NCBI GenBank assembly: GCA_002435835.1
Contig: DIVM01000030.1
Location: forward strand, 1,513-8,394
DNA from: Firmicutes bacterium UBA6132
Lineage (GTDB): Bacteria; Bacillota_A; Clostridia; Tissierellales; Sedimentibacteraceae
DNA: 6,882 nt
Reading direction: 5' to 3'
Every line of letters begins with the position of its first letter. Positions within the stretch are counted from its first letter, which is position 1. Positions 5,780-6,882 of the stretch are shown in pieces. A model generated the notes under the pieces. It saw only the letters and a program-made list of their open reading frames with translations. It did not search any database and was not told where the DNA came from. A program made the translations under genes and the position numbers.

Positions 5780-5867
5780 TAGGGACGGATCCTTTTTTTG
5801 ACGTGGTCTAGCTTTAGGGTTTTAGGATGCCGTCCCTTGAGGTATCGGGCTTTAGGGTCCGTCCCTA
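5780..5867. repeat. Complex REP-like element between meaB and mce
   Basis: An outer inverted pair is TAGGGACGGATCC (5780-5792) and GGGTCCGTCCCTA (5855-5867), 12 of 13 matching. A third, internal arm GGATGCCGTCCCT (5825-5837) also pairs with the left arm. The two right-hand arms belong to a short direct duplication: GCTTTAGGGT is at 5811-5820 and again at 5849-5858, each followed by CCGTCCCT, the first copy having nine extra bases in between. The left arm continues into a T-run, as in the element at 1088-1150. The last three bases form the meaB stop codon (TAG on the minus strand). It shares the GGGACGG core with the first element and so belongs to the same family. Confidence 0.7.
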
Positions 5868-6800
5868 CTTCCCTAGTGTTTGTAGGAATTCGTCTCTTAC
5901 ATCGTATACATTTTTTTCTTTATTTAATACTGCGTTAACTTCTTTATCAAGTTTGCTGTCAGAGCTTGCATGTGTCATTATTATTTTTCTAAGTTCAGTT
6001 TCAATTAATTCTACTATTTCTATTTTAAGATTTTTCTTTCTCTGTCCTTCAAAATTTCCTGATTCATGCAAATATTGTATATGTTGTTTTATTTCTTCTG
6101 ATAATTTTTCTATGCCTTCATTTTTTGATGCAGTAACCATGACAACAGGTGGTCTTCTTTCCATATTTTGATTTAAATCAAGCATCATATTTATTTCTGT
6201 TGCTGTTCTGTCAGCCCCAAATAAATCGCTTTTATTAACAACGAAAATATCTCCTATTTCCATTATACCTGCTTTTATAGATTGTATGTCATCGCCAAGT
6301 CCAGGAACCATTACCATTATAACTGTGTCAGCTGTTTTAACTATATCAACTTCAGATTGACCAACACCAACAGTTTCAATTATTATTATATCATATCCTG
6401 CAGCATCAAGAATTTTAACAGCATTTTTAGTTGATTTAGAAAGTCCTCCTAAATAACCCCTTGTACCCATACTTCTAATAAATACATTAGGGTCAAGAGC
6501 TAAATCTTGCATACGAATTCTATCACCTAATATAGAACCACCTGAATAAGGGCTTGTAGGATCTATTGCTATTATACCAACTTTTTTATTATCTTTTAAA
6601 TAAGATTTAACTAATTTATCAGTTAATGTACTTTTTCCTGCTCCAGGAGGTCCTGTTATACCTATAACATGTGCATTATTTGCATACTGTTGAATTTCCC
6701 TGATAATATTTTCTGCTTGTGTTTGGTCGTTTTCAACTTGCGTGATTAATCGAGCACAAGCTCTTTTATCCCCTGTAAGCATTTTATTAATTAATTCCAT
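5865..6800 (-). CDS. meaB: MeaB/ArgK-type P-loop GTPase, methylmalonyl-CoA mutase chaperone
   Basis: G3E-family GTPase that binds the B12-dependent methylmalonyl-CoA mutase, gates delivery of adenosylcobalamin and protects the enzyme from inactivation. The 311-residue protein has Walker A GPPGAGKST (50-58), the family block DPTSPYSGGSILGDRIRM (80-97), FIRSMGTRG (107-115), the G3 motif ETVGVGQSE (142-150), the stretch PGLGDDIQ (166-173) and the G4 guanine motif NKSD (189-192). The C-terminal helices after about 230 correspond to the dimerisation region. All key residues are intact. I start at ATG 6800, where AGGTGGTGA (6805-6813) is the ribosome binding site. An in-frame ATG at 6845 would add 15 residues but has no such site and lies outside the conserved region. 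The older name ArgK (arginine/ornithine transport kinase) is misleading. The neighbouring epimerase supports the assignment; the mutase genes are presumably just beyond the right edge. The stop codon lies inside the REP-like element. Confidence 0.94.
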   Translation of the reverse strand: MELINKMLTGDKRACARLITQVENDQTQAENIIREIQQYANNAHVIGITGPPGAGKSTLTDKLVKSYLKDNKKVGIIAIDPTSPYSGGSILGDRIRMQDLALDPNVFIRSMGTRGYLGGLSKSTKNAVKILDAAGYDIIIIETVGVGQSEVDIVKTADTVIMVMVPGLGDDIQSIKAGIMEIGDIFVVNKSDLFGADRTATEINMMLDLNQNMERRPPVVMVTASKNEGIEKLSEEIKQHIQYLHESGNFEGQRKKNLKIEIVELIETELRKIIMTHASSDSKLDKEVNAVLNKEKNVYDVRDEFLQTLGK

Positions 6801-6856
6801 TAATTCACCACCTACAATTAATAATGAACCAATAATATTAAACATTTAATATGAAG

Positions 6857-6882
6857 AAAAATTTAGGCTAATACGCCTAAAT
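6857..6882 (-). terminator. Terminator-like hairpin at the right edge
   Basis: Perfect 8-bp arms ATTTAGGC (6861-6868) and GCCTAAAT (6875-6882) enclose a six-base loop. On the minus strand the stem is followed by TTTTCTTC. It stands about 60 bases upstream of the meaB start and would end a minus-strand gene lying outside the window. The stem may continue past the edge. No strong promoter is visible between it and meaB, so partial read-through (attenuation) is possible. Confidence 0.5.

Noticed and set aside
5276..6171. Open frames on the + strand opposite mce and meaB
   Set aside because: They are shadows of two clearly conserved minus-strand genes and have no supporting signals.
6801..6845. 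Longer meaB with an extra 15 N-terminal residues
   Set aside because: There is no ribosome binding site before ATG 6845, while ATG 6800 has AGGTGGTGA upstream and matches the usual MeaB N-terminus.

Overview
The window is AT-rich, densely coded DNA from a low-GC Gram-positive bacterium. I infer a Clostridia/Tissierellia-type anaerobe. The reasons are strong AGGAGG-type ribosome binding sites, an FtsE-FtsX-M23 hydrolase cluster, methylmalonyl-CoA genes (MeaB, epimerase), and intergenic GGGGACGG-type inverted repeats of a kind common in clostridial genomes. The species cannot be fixed from the sequence. No mobile element, CRISPR array, rRNA or tRNA was seen.

Layout from left to right: (1) the 3' part of an ftsH-like AAA+ zinc protease gene on the + strand, cut by the left edge. 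(2) A REP-like inverted repeat in the convergent gap. (3) A minus-strand operon ftsE > ftsX > M23 peptidase (3906 down to 1184) with overlapping or nearly touching genes. It has a recognisable sigma-A promoter upstream, embedded in a cluster of ATCATATT repeats. (4) A minus-strand gene for a small membrane-anchored protein with a PrcB-like C-terminal domain, closed by a textbook rho-independent terminator. (5) A divergent intergenic region holding a near-consensus promoter for a + strand gene of a cysteine-containing MazG-like helical protein. (6) A bidirectional terminator. (7) A minus-strand methylmalonyl-CoA epimerase gene and, upstream of it, the minus-strand meaB gene, separated by a second complex REP-like element. 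(8) A terminator-like hairpin at the right edge, probably closing a further minus-strand gene outside the window.

Functionally there are two coherent modules. FtsE (ATPase) and FtsX (membrane subunit) form an ABC-type complex that, in studied relatives, transmits ATP hydrolysis across the membrane to activate a coiled-coil peptidoglycan hydrolase. The third gene of the operon encodes just such a protein, so the machine appears to be encoded as one unit. MeaB protects and reloads the B12-dependent methylmalonyl-CoA mutase, and the epimerase supplies the (R)-isomer that the mutase uses. Together they point to a propionate/succinate interconversion pathway whose mutase genes probably lie beyond the right edge. 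The remaining genes (FtsH-like, PrcB-like, MazG-like) are single-gene units of uncertain role.

I found no clearly new multi-gene system. The most interesting items are the GGGACGG repeat family at gene ends, the repeat-rich ftsE promoter, and the little-characterised MazG-like cysteine protein.
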